Origin: Heterobasidion occidentale
Lineage: Eukaryota; Basidiomycota; Agaricomycetes; Russulales; Bondarzewiaceae
DNA: 64,000 nt
Direction: 5' to 3'
Assembly: GCA_039111635.1 (NCBI GenBank)
Contig: JBCAQO010000002.1
Span: 1,798,001-1,862,000, forward strand
The position numbers were made by a program, and so were the translations under genes. The notes under the pieces are model-generated. The model did no database searches, was not told the origin of the DNA, and saw only the letters and a program-made list of their open reading frames with translations. Below, piece after piece: positions 20,776 to 31,164 of this stretch. How positions within the stretch are numbered: position 1 is the first letter of the stretch; each line of letters begins with the position of its first letter.

Positions 20776-22069
20776 TGTATTGGGCGGGGGCTCTGGATCT
20801 CCAGGCAGTTCTAGATTGTTACTTGGTGTTTTAGTATATTCTGGCTCAGAGACTTGGTCCGATGTTGGGGTTCGGAACTCTGCTTGGGGAGTGGTTTCTT
20901 GTAAGGGGGATGTAGCGGGAGTGTTTCTTCCAGGGATTCAACTTCCACTGGCTGTTGCTCTGGGTAGAGTATATATGTGCGGTCTTGGCGAGTTACAATG
21001 CCTATCTGTTGGTGATTTAGGCTTGTCAAAGGCCTTTCTTGTGACGTAGTCCATGACCTTAGTTGTGTGTAGGTGGGGTCCTGCTTGGACGTGCTTCCCT
21101 TGCCAGGTGAGGAATTTGTATCTGCTTTCTCCTCGTTTATGGAAGAATCCCACGAGAGTTCCTGTGTAGTAGAAGTGTCCCTTGTTCACGTCGTAATAAA
21201 GTTGGTCCTCGTCGAAGTCTTTGAGTAAGTCTTCATAGATTTCAGCTGGGTCTGTTCTGTAGCCGAGGGGATATCCCAGGGTAATTTCGTCCATTGTTTA
21301 TTCTTTGAAGAAGAAGGGTACTGCCTGTCTTCTTCCAGCTTGTAGTGCTTCTTGTAGGTCTGGGTCCCTTTTGATAATTTTGTTGATGGAAATATCAATC
21401 TGGTCGATGAGTTCAATGATTTCGGAGAATGTGTGTCCCGAGATAAGGGTTCGGAGATGATAAGTTTTGTAGGCAAACTCTTCTCTTCTGACAATAAAAA
21501 CGATCCTGTCAATTTTGGTTCTGACTGGTGGAGAGTTAGGGGCTTCCAGTGTGTCTTTTTAGGTGGAGGAGAAGGTCCAGTGGATGAGGACTGAGTAGTG
21601 GTCTCTGTTCTCCTGATTCTTGACAAGCTCTGCCCTGATTCCATCTCCGTCAATGTTTCTTGCAATGGTTCTTCTGAGATCGGCAACAACGGCGAAGGGG
21701 AAATTGTCTGGTCTTCCGTTGTGTATCTCGACGGTGTTCTTGGTCCTGATGACATTGGGCTCTCCATTATCTGCGAGGGTGAATGGTGTCTTTGGTTTGT
21801 TGACAAAGCAAATTCCAGAAAACAATATCCAGTTTTGCTGAGGTCTATGAAGATTTTGGGTGATCGCTGTAGCCTAAGCGTGGCTATTCCTGAATAAACC
21901 TTTCCTGGGTTTCAGTGTCTTGCGACTTCTATTGTTCCTAGGTTGTTAATTCTTCCTTGAAGGGTTTTTGCTTGGTTTACTCTTGCGGCTGTTGCTAGAA
22001 TGTTGTTTACTAATTGGAGAAAGAGCTGTCGCTGCTGGGGATCCAGTTTGGATAGGGTAGGGATGAAAG
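20776..22069 (-). pseudogene. 5' leader ORF upstream of gag, family D (unknown)
   Basis: About 1.3 kb between PBS and gag reads as broken coding sequence. First comes a segment including FIPTLSKLDPQQRQLFLQLV and NPGKVYSGIATLRLQ. A shifted frame follows with FSGICFVNKPKTPFTLADNG, FAVVADLRRTIARNIDGDGI and YKTYHLRTLISGHTFSEIIE. After a stop at 21297-21299 it continues YPLGYRTDPAEIYEDLLKDF and YYDVNKGHFYYTGTLVGFFH. The first part is also present at 43768-44110 with the same frame change. No known domain is recognised. The ATG overlapping the PBS (22074-22076) is ACG in the other D copy, so the true start is unclear. Confidence 0.45.
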
Positions 22070-22079
22070 AGCTCATTCA
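22070..22079 (-). other. Primer-binding site, self-priming type (family D)
   Basis: Minus strand TGAATGAGCT just inside the 5' LTR. It pairs with AGCTCGTTCA in the same LTR (plus coordinates 22503-22512) with one G-U pair. The other D copy has the exact match TGAACGAGCT at 44100-44109. Confidence 0.65.
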
Positions 22080-22081
22080 AG

Positions 22082-22905
22082 TGTTAGGTCGGAGACCTAT
22101 CACGTGCACCAATGCACGAAGGGGATCCCTAGGCTAAACTTCCATAGTATCGTAGAGTCGTAGACTCCAATGAATGAAGACAATTGATTGTCTTTGAGCT
22201 CTTTTGAGGAACTCAGGGTTGCTTTCTGCCTTGTCCTCAAAGAGGTTAAGAAGATGATCTTTGAGGTCCCCTCAATGATGAGGCGGAACTGGATGATCTT
22301 CTCCTGTCCAACAGATGACATGAGGAGGTGTCCAACTGAGAACACGGAAGGTGGGTGAGTAGAGAGAGAGAAGGGAAGTGAGACGGGTCCAGTGCGTCAT
22401 CAGACTGTGTAAAGGAGTTTCAGATCTGACAGAGATCACGAAGTGTGGGCTAGAAAGGTAGCCAGACACTGGGTGCAGTGCAGAGACCAAATGTATTACA
22501 GGTGAACGAGCTGAGCTTCTTAGAAGCTCATCTCACCTATTTATACAAAGAAGTATCTAGGGCCGGATCTGAATCTGGTCTGTGCACTTCTCAAGTACCA
22601 AAGTCAATGATCAAGATCTGTAAGCAAAGATGTGTCATTGATCTAAGTATAGTACAAGATCACTAATGTCTGTCCACATCCCTATCAAATGTCTAGCCAC
22701 ATCAGGATCGATCAGGAACCAGGGACAGGGCCAGGAATGAATGTCTATCCACATTAAGAACCTGGAACCATAATTAAGTGTTCATGCTGCTAGCATGTCA
22801 ATGGAAATGAGTCATGGAGAACGGTCCGAGACTGTATTACGTCTGAAGCACTTGACCAGCCCATTCACTCACGTGCGAAGCACGTGTTAGAGTGCGGTCT
22901 TAACA
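22082..22905 (-). repeat. Family D 5' LTR
   Basis: 824 bp, TGTTAGG to CTTAACA. TATAAATA (22538-22545, minus) is followed 33 bases downstream by the predicted R start AGCTCGTTCA. It faces the PBS and the leader ORF, so it is the 5' LTR. The outer flank GGAGT does not match the flank of the 496 LTR. Confidence 0.85.
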
Positions 22906-23231
22906 GGAGTGGGCTGTTCATAAGCAGAACAGCCATTGCACGGTCTCACAGAGTGCAATGATGAGTATTGAGGCCGTTCTGAATCAGTAAATAGTTTGTT
23001 TTCCCTTCAACATTGTACTTTTTTTGTTTCCTCCTTAATAACATATCAATTCTTTGGTCAAAAATTTGGCAGGTCCCTAAGTCATGGGAAAATTCAAACG
23101 ACCTCGTTTTTGGATGTTTCTCGATGCCCTGAGTCCGAATCCACTCTCAAAAAGTCAAAATACCAAACCAGTCAGCTTTGGCAAATACTTTCCATTTTTG
23201 TCAATTTTGGCTGTCCGCGACTATACATTGG
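22906..23231 (+). repeat. Degenerate ~330-bp direct repeat, copy 1
   Basis: Aligns by eye with 24412-24745 in the same orientation (shared GTTCATAAGCAG/GTTCAAAAGCAG, AAGTCATGG.AAA, TCTGAGTCC-like blocks), roughly 65-70% identical. AT-rich, no open frame. Origin unknown; possibly the 3' end of an old transposon. Confidence 0.4.
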
Positions 23232-23314
23232 AGTCTACGACTCTCCAACACTATAACAAAATAGCCTAGGGATCCCCTTTGTGCATTGATGCACGTGATA
23301 GGTCTCTGACCTAA
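23232..23314 (+). repeat. Family D LTR 3' fragment
   Basis: Matches the last ~83 bp of the D LTR in plus orientation: GGAGTCTACGACTCT, GCCTAGGGATCCCCTTTGTG and GATAGGTCTCTGACCTAACA. The rest of the LTR is missing. Confidence 0.75.
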
Positions 23315-24411
23315 CAGCCATGGAGCTATGCACTGTCATCAAGTTGCAACATTGCTCCTTGCTCTCACTCAACCATTTTTTATGTCAAAGAAAATTTACA
23401 CAGAGAGAAACATCTTTGGCCTCCAAAATCAAGAGCATTCTCAGAAAATTCATTTTGACCCTGTATCAGACACAATTAGGACCCCCAACAACCTTCCCAA
23501 ATGTATAATTATCCCACAGTAGTGAGATGGCGCTTAGCGCCAAGCTCTAATTTTTTCTGATAGTTATTTTACTCCCCAGTCTAATCTTTTTGTCAGTAGT
23601 TTGAGCCAATTTGAGAGGGTATGATCTTTTACCAGTAGTCAAAATCCAGTCTCAATATGGATTGGAATATGTTATTTTCTCTAAATTTCCTGAGATTTGT
23701 TGTCAAAATCACCATTAAAAATTTGCCCTTGAATCTTCTCTTGGTGTCATAGCCTAATAACATCACAAAACTTTCATACCCTTCTCTATCACTGCTTGGT
23801 CAAAACATCATTATCTCAAAGGAGGATCAGTTGTATTATAAGGCTTTAAAAGATATGAAGGACACAGTTAGGCAAGCTGTAAAGGAGGTGGAAATTCACA
23901 TTTGCAAAGGGCAGAATAAGGGAGTGAGCCTAGACTAAAATTCAGATAGGCTTGAGATTTGCTGTTGCTGATTTACAAAAGATTGCTGTTTACAATGCAA
24001 TTTTTTTAATCATTTTTTACAATTTTCTTTACAATTTTAAGAAGTCTAATCCAATTTTTGGTTGTAAAAGACTGTAGCACAAGGTCTAATTTTTACATAG
24101 TAATGAAATGGCATTGCAAGCCTCCAAAATTGCATAGTACGGAGGCCTTTTGACAGATCATACATTGAGGGGGGTTGTCAGGGTCCTACACAATTGTGCT
24201 GTCTGACCTCGAGCCAATTGAGCATGATCCTTTTGAGAAACTTGATTCAGATAATGACTACAGGTCAGAATAGAGTCCACATGCTGAGCATGTGAGTTTG
24301 AAGCCTGCCATGGTCTTGATGGATAATGATTTGGATACAGAGTAGGATAAATTTGTAGCAACAACAAAAATGCTGGGTGAGAAAGCCACACAGAAGAGTC
24401 TCACTAGAAAG
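23315..24411 (+). other. AT-rich degenerate region with traces of coding sequence
   Basis: No intact gene. Short coding-like traces on the plus strand are LYYKALKDMKDTVRQAVKEV (near 23840) and, near 24175-24420, SGSYTIVLSDLEPIEHDPFE then SLTRKKAK, interrupted by stops. An isolated palindrome TGGCGCTTAGCGCCA lies at about 23527-23541. Probably remains of an old transposon; no family assigned. Confidence 0.35.
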
Positions 24412-24745
24412 AAAGCTAAGTAGGCGGTTCAAAAGCAGGAGAGCCACTGAACAGCTTCTCAAAGTGTCATCATGGATCTCAGTGTAGTTCTGAACTAGTA
24501 GTTTACTCTTTGTACTTGCACATCCTATTTGTCACTATTTGACCTCCGATAGCTAACAAAAGTTGATTTTTTTTGCCCAAAATTTTGGCTAATCCCAAAA
24601 AGTCATGGAAAATTTTACCTAAGTGTGTTTTTTAATGTTTTCAAGGATTCTGAGTCCAAATCTAGTATCAGAGTTTAAAAATTCAGTCCTATTTTGGCCC
24701 TGTGAATTTATTTTATTTTTGTTAACTTTGGCTATCCACAACTGT
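24412..24745 (+). repeat. Degenerate ~330-bp direct repeat, copy 2
   Basis: Partner of 22906-23231. It runs directly into an E-repeat fragment, as copy 1 runs into a D LTR fragment. Confidence 0.4.
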
Positions 24746-24759
24746 ACCTCTATGCATGG

Positions 24760-24879
24760 TTTCATGTTATCTCTTGATTGTACTGTCTAATATTGCTCTT
24801 ACTTAACCTTACAACCTCATACTTGCTTTACCTACTTTGATTTTATTTTAAATACCTACCTACAACACTGCAATAGACT
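24760..24879 (+). repeat. E repeat fragment
   Basis: Homologous to about 59100-59220 (TTACCTTACAAYCTCATRYTT, CTACRACACTGCAATA). It is cut at 24879 by the family A LTR. Confidence 0.55.
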
Positions 24880-25457
24880 GTTACGAACTGCTCGTTCAGT
24901 AACCCAAGAGTAACAGGTTCTTCCCTAGGTCGCACAATGGGCTGAGTGGTGGTCGGGGTCTCGACTGTATTAGATAGTTAATACAGGAGGGAGTAATGGT
25001 GTTCTACAAAGATAGGTATAGGGGGATACCTAAGAACAAATAGAATAGACTGAAGATCCTCAGCCTATTCTATGGGCCTTATATACTATATAGGGTATAG
25101 GGTAAGAGTCTGTATGCTTCTCCGGGTATCCATCCCAGGAGAGCTGTGGTCGCCGTCTCTCTTAGCCGGTGCCTACTCTTGTACTTCTCCAGTCGCACCA
25201 ATCCATCCAGGTGCAACGAGGTGCTTACCCATAAGCCCTGAGCCCATGGCATGTGAATGCCTATCTTATCAATCCGCTATACCCATGATCCTCCAATATA
25301 ACCTCTACCGATGTCTTGAAGAACCATCGGTCCAGTCAGCTCCTAAGGACATGCCGAATACCTTGATGTACGCTCCGTAGTGGAGCCGCCTAGCATGTGA
25401 TGCTTGAACCATTGGATAGACCGGCCCCAAAGGGCCCCAATCAGTCAAGTCATAACA
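24880..25457 (-). repeat. Old family A LTR (3' LTR of a diverged minus-strand copy)
   Basis: 578 bp starting TGTTACGAACTGC and ending CATAACA, with the A polypurine tract next to it (TTACCCCCTTTCTA at 25458-25471). It is clearly diverged from the 621-bp LTRs of the young copies, with several indels. The left flank is TAGAC; no right-hand partner is seen. Confidence 0.85.
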
Positions 25458-26379
25458 TTACCCCCTTTCTAGGTCCCAACTCCTGAGGGGACTACTCGCC
25501 CTTGCGAGCTTCATCGTCATTCCACGTACAATTGCTTTCTGGTCATCCAAAGATTGAGATGCGTCTTTCCGATATGACTTTGTTTTCTGGGGCAAAGACC
25601 AGCTTACGTCATTTACAACGCCTAGGAGTTTTCCATCTCCGTTGAGCTGTTTGATACGGGTATCAGCAATATCGCCACAATATTGCGTCTCCCCCCGATG
25701 TTCTTCCTTCATTGGTATGGTTTTGTTGCGAGTATGCTCCTAGAGTCAATAGGCAGCTGCTTGAACCAGGCCTCTCTTGGTACCTTTGATAAGCCAGTTC
25801 CATCTGGCTACGATGCAGAAAGGTGTCACGTGCGAATGATTATGTGATGAAATAGAAACACGTCTGTGGATGTGTGTGTGTCGTTCTTCTTCAGAATGCC
25901 AAAGGCCATGCTTCAGTGTTTCCAGGATAGATCTTCATCTCTGTGATCTCCAGTATTGAGGGGGATTCCAGGTGTGTGGGTTGATCGCTTTATCAAGGCT
26001 TAGGCCCACCAACCTATCAAGAATAGACTTTTCTTGACTTGTTTTGAATCCGGCAAGACCCCTTTGAAGATCCCTAACTCTGTCAGCCCCATACAATGGC
26101 CCATCCTGGTTAGAGATTGAGTGTTCGTCCAGAGTTTGTTTGTCACATAGGAGCGAGCATGCAGCCGCACTCCACGTATTGAACACAAGGTAAGGATTTT
26201 GAAGAATAGACTTTGAACCCCATGGTCTCTTGAATAGACCATGGTATCCACATAGACGGTAATTATTATGGGGTCAGCGTAAGGTATGTCCTGGTAGTTT
26301 AACATTGTGCCGGATGTCCGTAGTTTTGCATCTTTGCGGATGTCGGCTAGTTTATTCTTAAGTCTTTGCGGACTGAGGC
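25458..26379 (-). mobile_element. Old family A copy, 3' internal part (ORF4 region and array end)
   Basis: Minus-strand homologue of about 11150-12041 of element A. It keeps two longer open stretches: 26305-26000 (TVYVDTMVYSRDHGVQSLFF, LGIFKGVLPDSKQ) and 25712-25458 (KQLNGDGKLLGVVNDVSWS). They show which reading of ORF4 may be ancestral. It is interrupted at 26380 by the insertion of A copy 2 and resumes at 37378. Confidence 0.75.
26375..26379. other. Target-site duplication GAGGC, left of element A copy 2
   Basis: GAGGC at 26375-26379 and again at 37378-37382 flank the minus-strand A copy. The target lies in the motif array of the old A copy. Confidence 0.95.
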
Positions 26380-27000
26380 TGTTACGAACTGCTCGTTCAG
26401 TAACCCAAGAGTAACAGGTTCTTCCCTAGGTCGCACAATGGACTGAGTGGTGGGCGAAGTCTCGACTGTATCAGGCGTTGATACAGGAGGGAATAATGAT
26501 TGGCTCTAAGAATCCTGTATGTGTAGATAGAGGGGGAACGAAGAGGTTCGTATTCGTGGATACGAATGAACGAAGAGAATAGACTGAAGATCCTCAGCCT
26601 ATTCTATGGGCCTTATATACTATATAGGGTATAGGGTAAGAGTCCGTATGCTTCTCCAGGTTTCCATCCTAGGAGAGCTGTGGCCGCCGTCTTTCCCTCC
26701 GGCGCCTACTCTTGTACTTCTCTAGTCGCACTGATCCATCATGGTGCGACGAGGTGCTTACCCATAAGCCCTAAGCCCATGGCATGTGAATGCCTCTCAT
26801 ATTACTGTGCGAACTTTCGTGAGCCTCATGTCCCTCTCATATAGCCTTTACCGATGTCTTGAAGAACCATCGGTCTTGTCGGCTCCTAAGGACATGCCGA
26901 ATACCTTGATGTACACTCCGTAGTGGAGCCGCCTAGCATGTGATGCTTGATCCATCGGTTAGACCGGCCGCGAAGGGCCCCGATGGGTCAAGTCATAACA
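26380..27000 (-). repeat. 3' LTR of element A copy 2
   Basis: 621 bp. The outer end reads GTTCGTAACA on the minus strand, as in the 3' LTR of copy 1. The polypurine tract is at 27001-27012. Confidence 0.95.
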
Positions 27001-27012
27001 TTACCCCCTTTC

Positions 27013-27825
27013 TAGGTCCCAACTCCTGAGGGGACTACTCGCTTGAGCAGAAACGAGCTTCATCGTCATTCCACATACAATTGCTTGCTGGTCGTCAAAT
27101 AGATTGGGATGCGTCTTCCCAATATCGCTTCGTTTTCTGGGGCGAAGACCGACCTACGTCGTTTACAACGCCTAGGAGTTTTCCTTCTCCGTTGAGCTGT
27201 TTGATTCAGGTTCCTAGCAACATCAGCCACAATATTGCGTCGCCTTCGGTGTTCTTCCTTCACCGCACTGTTTTGTTGCGAGTACACTCCTGGAGTCAAT
27301 AGGCAGCTGCTCGAAACCAGGTGTCCCCTGGTGCCTTTGTTAAACCGGTTTCCAGTCCGGCGACGATGCAGAAAGGTGTTGTGCGAATGATTATAGGATG
27401 AAATAGAAACTCGTCTGTGGATGGGTTGTGTCGGTCTTCTTCTAAAATGCCGAAGGCCATGTCTCAGTGTTTCCAGGATAGATCTTCTTCTCCTTGATCT
27501 CCGGTATCGAGGGGACTCCAGGTGTGTGGGTTGATCGCTTTACAAAGGCTTAGGCCCACCAACCTATCAAGAACGAACATTTTTCTTGACTTGTCTTGAG
27601 TCCGGCAAGACCGCTTTGAAGATCCCTAACTCTGTCAGCCCCATACGGTGGCCTTGTCAGGTTAGAGATTGAGTGTTCGTCCAGAGTTTGTTTTTCACTA
27701 AGGGTATTGGACACGAGGTAAGGACTTTGAAGGATAGACTTTGAACCCCATGGTTTCTTGAATATACCATGGTATCCACTTTGACGGTAATTATGTGGGG
27801 TCAGCGTAAGGTATGTCCTGGTAGT
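27013..27825 (-). pseudogene. ORF4 remnant of element A copy 2
   Basis: Counterpart of 11220-12029. The minus strand from about 27462 reads MAFGILEEDRHNPSTDEF then FHPIIIRTTPFCIVAGLETG and APGDTWFRAAAY before TGA. This frame looks more protein-like than the Arg-rich frame (27299-27066), which is also open. Unknown function. Confidence 0.4.
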
Positions 27826-27829
27826 TTAA

Positions 27830-29605
27830 CGTCGTGCCGGACGTCCGTAGTTTTGCGTCTTTGCGGACGTCCGCTAGTTTATCCTTAAGTCGTTGCGGAC
27901 TGAGGCTAGTTTTGCCAAGGTCGTTGCGGACCTGCCCTGCTAGTTTATGCCAAGGTCGTTGCGGACCTGCCCTGCTAGTTTATGCCAAGGTCGTTGCGGA
28001 CCTGCCCTGCTAGTTTATGCCAAGGTCGTTGCGGACCTATCCATCTCCCAACGTAGGAGTACCTGTAAACAAGACAGCAGGCGTTTCTGCGCGCCGGAAC
28101 ATTCATCGGTGATGCACATAGGGCCGTAGACCAGTTCCTCCTTCTTGACAGGGTTCCCATTGAGGTAAGATGGTGACGGTTTATACTATATCAACCGGAT
28201 AACTTATAGAGTCGCGAGAATAGACGTGAAGGCCTATTTTGACACAACTCACATGGCCCTGTAGACAGAAGGGCAGCTCAGTTTTATCGTCATGAAGGAC
28301 GGCAACTAGTTTATAGTCATTGCGGACGTCCGCTATCGCCTGGCTTGAACCTCCCGAGCCTCGATAGATTTATCCTCCGGGGTGAGGTAGTTTAAGGTCA
28401 TTTCGGACTAGTTGATGGTCAAGGTCGTGACCATCAACCACGACTCCTATGTTTGAAGGAGTAAGTAGTTTACTGTCATTGCGGACTATTGCAGCTGGAA
28501 GCGGTAATTCCAGCTCCAATAACGATCCCTAGGACGAGGGATAATAGTTTATCGTCATTGCGGACTAGATCAACATCGTGGTGTCCAACAACGATGTCAA
28601 TCGACATCTCCTATGCTGAAAGGAGTGGTAGTTTAACGTCTTTGCGGACGCAGCAATGCCAAAACATATCTCATGTTTGGACACTGCTCATGACCCTGTA
28701 AGGAAAGGGTACTCCCAGTTTAACGCCATGGAGGGCACCCGTAGTTTACCGTCGTTGCGGACATGCGTAGTTTTACATCGTTGCGGATGATTGCAACACG
28801 AGGCACGGTCCCAGTTGCCTCTTGACTGGCCCTTGAAGCGGAATCCTTGCTTCGGACTTCAAGGGTAGAATGGGCGCGCCATGGAGTAGTCGCGGCCTTG
28901 TCGGAAGGCTGGCAACCCGCTCCATGTCCCCAAACCCCTCGCACGGAATTGAACCGTGTCGACCCCATATTCTTTTACTGTAGGGCGTATGGAATATGGA
29001 AGCGCCTCGACCTAGTCGGCAGGGTTCTGCAACGGTGGAGGCCCTCACTTCCACCGTCTGCCAGAATACAACCACGCTCCGAGGGTCTTGGTAGCTTTAG
29101 CGTCGTTCCGGACGGTAACTAGTTTATTGTCATTGCGGACCAAGCCTTCCGTAGTTTTACATCGTTGCGGATGTTCTTTTCTCCGTTTTGGGGTACTAAT
29201 GGAGTGCGGCCATTAGTTCCTGCATCGCAGATAGGGTCCCCTAATGCGGAAACGACCCTGTAAAACTGGAGATCCAAAGTGGGACGTCCAAGACACCTGT
29301 CAGACCTTGACAGCGAGGTTGGTCCACCGTTCCCCAATGGTGGGTATGCATCACGATTTCCCACCAATATTCATGCATCATTCATGTACCAGTTATGTTG
29401 TGAATCCTAAGGGCCTCCTAATGTGGAAAGGGCCCTGTAAAACTGGGGATCCAAGCGGGACGCCCGATTCGCTTGTCAGAATACCTCTTGACAACGAGAG
29501 TGTTGAATGCTTGTCCTTCATCTTGAGACCGGAGGGCTGCAATACGAAATGGTCAGGTACTTCCCCTGCCTTCTTATCTTTTCACAGTTTAACGTCATGC
29601 AGGAC
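27830..29605 (-). repeat. Motif/hairpin array of element A copy 2
   Basis: Inverted copy of the 9434-11219 array. It shows the same four 35-bp tandem units (about 27905-28040), the same ~80-bp periodic units and the same stems, for example GTTGATGGTCA/TGACCATCAAC near 28410-28437 and CCCTTGAAG/CTTCAAGGG near 28829-28864. Confidence 0.8.
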
Positions 29606-29707
29606 GTTATTCCGGCGTCCTGTGCGTGAAACCGGTACCTGTGGCGCGGAGGGTCCTTTCCTCTCCGTCACCTTGTTTGTCGACGAGGGGTCCCTCGACT
29701 CCCTCGT

Positions 29708-31084
29708 CTAGTATCCTCCGCCAATGTCTCCGTAGTCCCCATATCCTTCATCCGGCCTATAATAGGGGTCGGTGTCATCGTAATTGTCACCTTCGACCTC
29801 GTCCCAGGCATCTAGTTCCGCTCGAGTCCAGGAAGTAGTTCGCTGAGTCGGTCGCTGGCGGATTGGAGTTCTTCTACCAATGTGTGGATGCGCTCCTTCA
29901 GCTCGATTATCTCGAGGACGGTTCGGAGTCGGCAAATCTCTTGGTCGAGTTCCTCTAGGACTGCTTCGCCTGGGTTGAAGAATGGCCCTTGTCCTGTGGC
30001 TCCCTCGTCCCTCGTTCCTCCTGTACCTTGGAGGGTGCTCCTCATTGCTGCCTCCTGCGTCCTGCCCGGTGGATTGTCCTGCCGATATGGGAGGAAGGGC
30101 CTCTCGGTCCCTTCGTGCCTGTTGTCGGACCGTAGCCCAGACGTATTCGGTCTGGGTGGATGCGTCTCGACTACTTGTAGCCGGTATCGCTCTGCTAGCT
30201 TCGCTCCATGGTTGGACGCGGAATGGGTCAGTCCGAACGGGATGGGCGTGGGAGGAGTGTCTTGTGTCGGTGCGCGAGATGAGGGCGGGTAGGAGCTCCA
30301 GATTGATGAAGGAGGAGAACTCGTCCGGATGAATGAGTAGGGCGTAAGCCCCATTATTTCCTCGGACGTACCAGGAGGCGGCCCTATGATCATCTGCATA
30401 GGCCAGAAGCCTGACCTGGTCGCTCGCGTCAGCGAGGCGTCGGGGTATGTCGTCGCTCTCGCTCCCGGGTTGCCCTGCGAAGAAGTTAGCAAGCCTTTGT
30501 AAGGCTAACGCTGTGGCCATCTGAATTAACGCGGAGATGGTGGTGCGCTGGAGCAGTGCGTCTCCTAGCCCTTCCAACTCTCCGGGGTGCAGATCTCGAC
30601 TATCGGTAGGGGGCCCTCTGGTCCCGGCAGCTGATGTACCAGCCGTTGCTGGTTCTTGTATACTTCTCTCAGCAACTGTAAGCGATGCCAGGTCCGCAGG
30701 GTTTCCTGGTCTTCTTCCGCCTCTTGTTGCCTGCCCTGTGTCTCCTTGAGCCAACGCTGTCGTCGGGCGCGGAGGCGTCGACGGAGTAGGTCTTCCTTCT
30801 TCTTGACGTCTTTCATTGTGCTCGTCATGAGCTCCCTCAACCCGTGGTGAGGTTCGAGGACCCGTTCGACCTTCGGTGGCGAACGCGGTTTGGTGGACAA
30901 TGATTGGTATGGGAATTCCTTCTGGAGTCGCTGGGCGGCTGCTTTGGCTAGGGCGTCCAGTGTCGGGGTTGGCCACGGCCAGAATGATGTCTGGCGAGGG
31001 GTTTCTTGAAGGGGAGGAGGTAGTTCCATCATCGATGAGCATGGCACGTCCAGGGGAGTAATCAAGGGAGGAGTGGTCGGACAT
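29708..31084 (-). CDS. ORF3 of element A copy 2, intact (458 aa, unknown function)
   Basis: ATG at 31084 (MSDHSSLDYSPGRAMLIDD), 47 bases downstream of a TATAAAAA box, and no stop before 29708. Residues ~1-180 are Ser/Pro/Arg-rich and probably disordered. Residues ~185-290 look folded (GDALLQRTTISALIQMATAL, LAYADDHRAASWYVRGNNGA, YALLIHPDEFSSFINLELL). The tail is Arg-rich, then acidic with Tyr and Gly (DPYYRPDEGYGDYGDIGGGY). No signal peptide or clear membrane span. The +1 frame holds coiled-coil-like ORFs at 31065-30565 and 30492-29812. An extra 3' gene of this kind is not standard in Ty3/gypsy elements. Known analogues such as plant env-like ORFs occupy this position, but I see no env features here. 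Confidence 0.55.
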   Translation of the reverse strand: MSDHSSLDYSPGRAMLIDDGTTSSPSRNPSPDIILAVANPDTGRPSQSSRPATPEGIPIPIIVHQTAFATEGRTGPRTSPRVEGAHDEHNERRQEEGRPTPSTPPRPTTALAQGDTGQATRGGRRPGNPADLASLTVAERSIQEPATAGTSAAGTRGPPTDSRDLHPGELEGLGDALLQRTTISALIQMATALALQRLANFFAGQPGSESDDIPRRLADASDQVRLLAYADDHRAASWYVRGNNGAYALLIHPDEFSSFINLELLPALISRTDTRHSSHAHPVRTDPFRVQPWSEASRAIPATSSRDASTQTEYVWATVRQQARRDREALPPISAGQSTGQDAGGSNEEHPPRYRRNEGRGSHRTRAILQPRRSSPRGTRPRDLPTPNRPRDNRAEGAHPHIGRRTPIRQRPTQRTTSWTRAELDAWDEVEGDNYDDTDPYYRPDEGYGDYGDIGGGY

Positions 31085-31130
31085 GTATGGGGGAGGATTC
31101 TTGCTTCGAAAGGGGTGGAGCGTCTCCCCC

Positions 31131-31138
31131 TTTTTATA
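31131..31138 (-). promoter_or_regulatory. Internal TATA box upstream of ORF3, copy 2
   Basis: Minus strand TATAAAAA between the pol stop (31165) and the ORF3 ATG (31084). Same sequence and spacing as 7903-7910. Confidence 0.5.
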
Positions 31139-31164
31139 CCTTTCTAAAGCTTAATCGCCGCAGG

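Noticed and set aside
21186..21806. 206-codon minus-strand frame (MSTNQRHHSPSQIMES...)
   Set aside because: It is Ser/Thr/Pro/Lys-rich and lies over a frame with clearly more protein-like content, so I treat it as a shadow.
496..22905. One single D element running from the 496 LTR to the 22905 LTR
   Set aside because: Orientation and gene order agree, but the flanks do not match (GTTGC versus GGAGT) and the LTRs are about 12% different, so two D insertions or a later rearrangement cannot be excluded.
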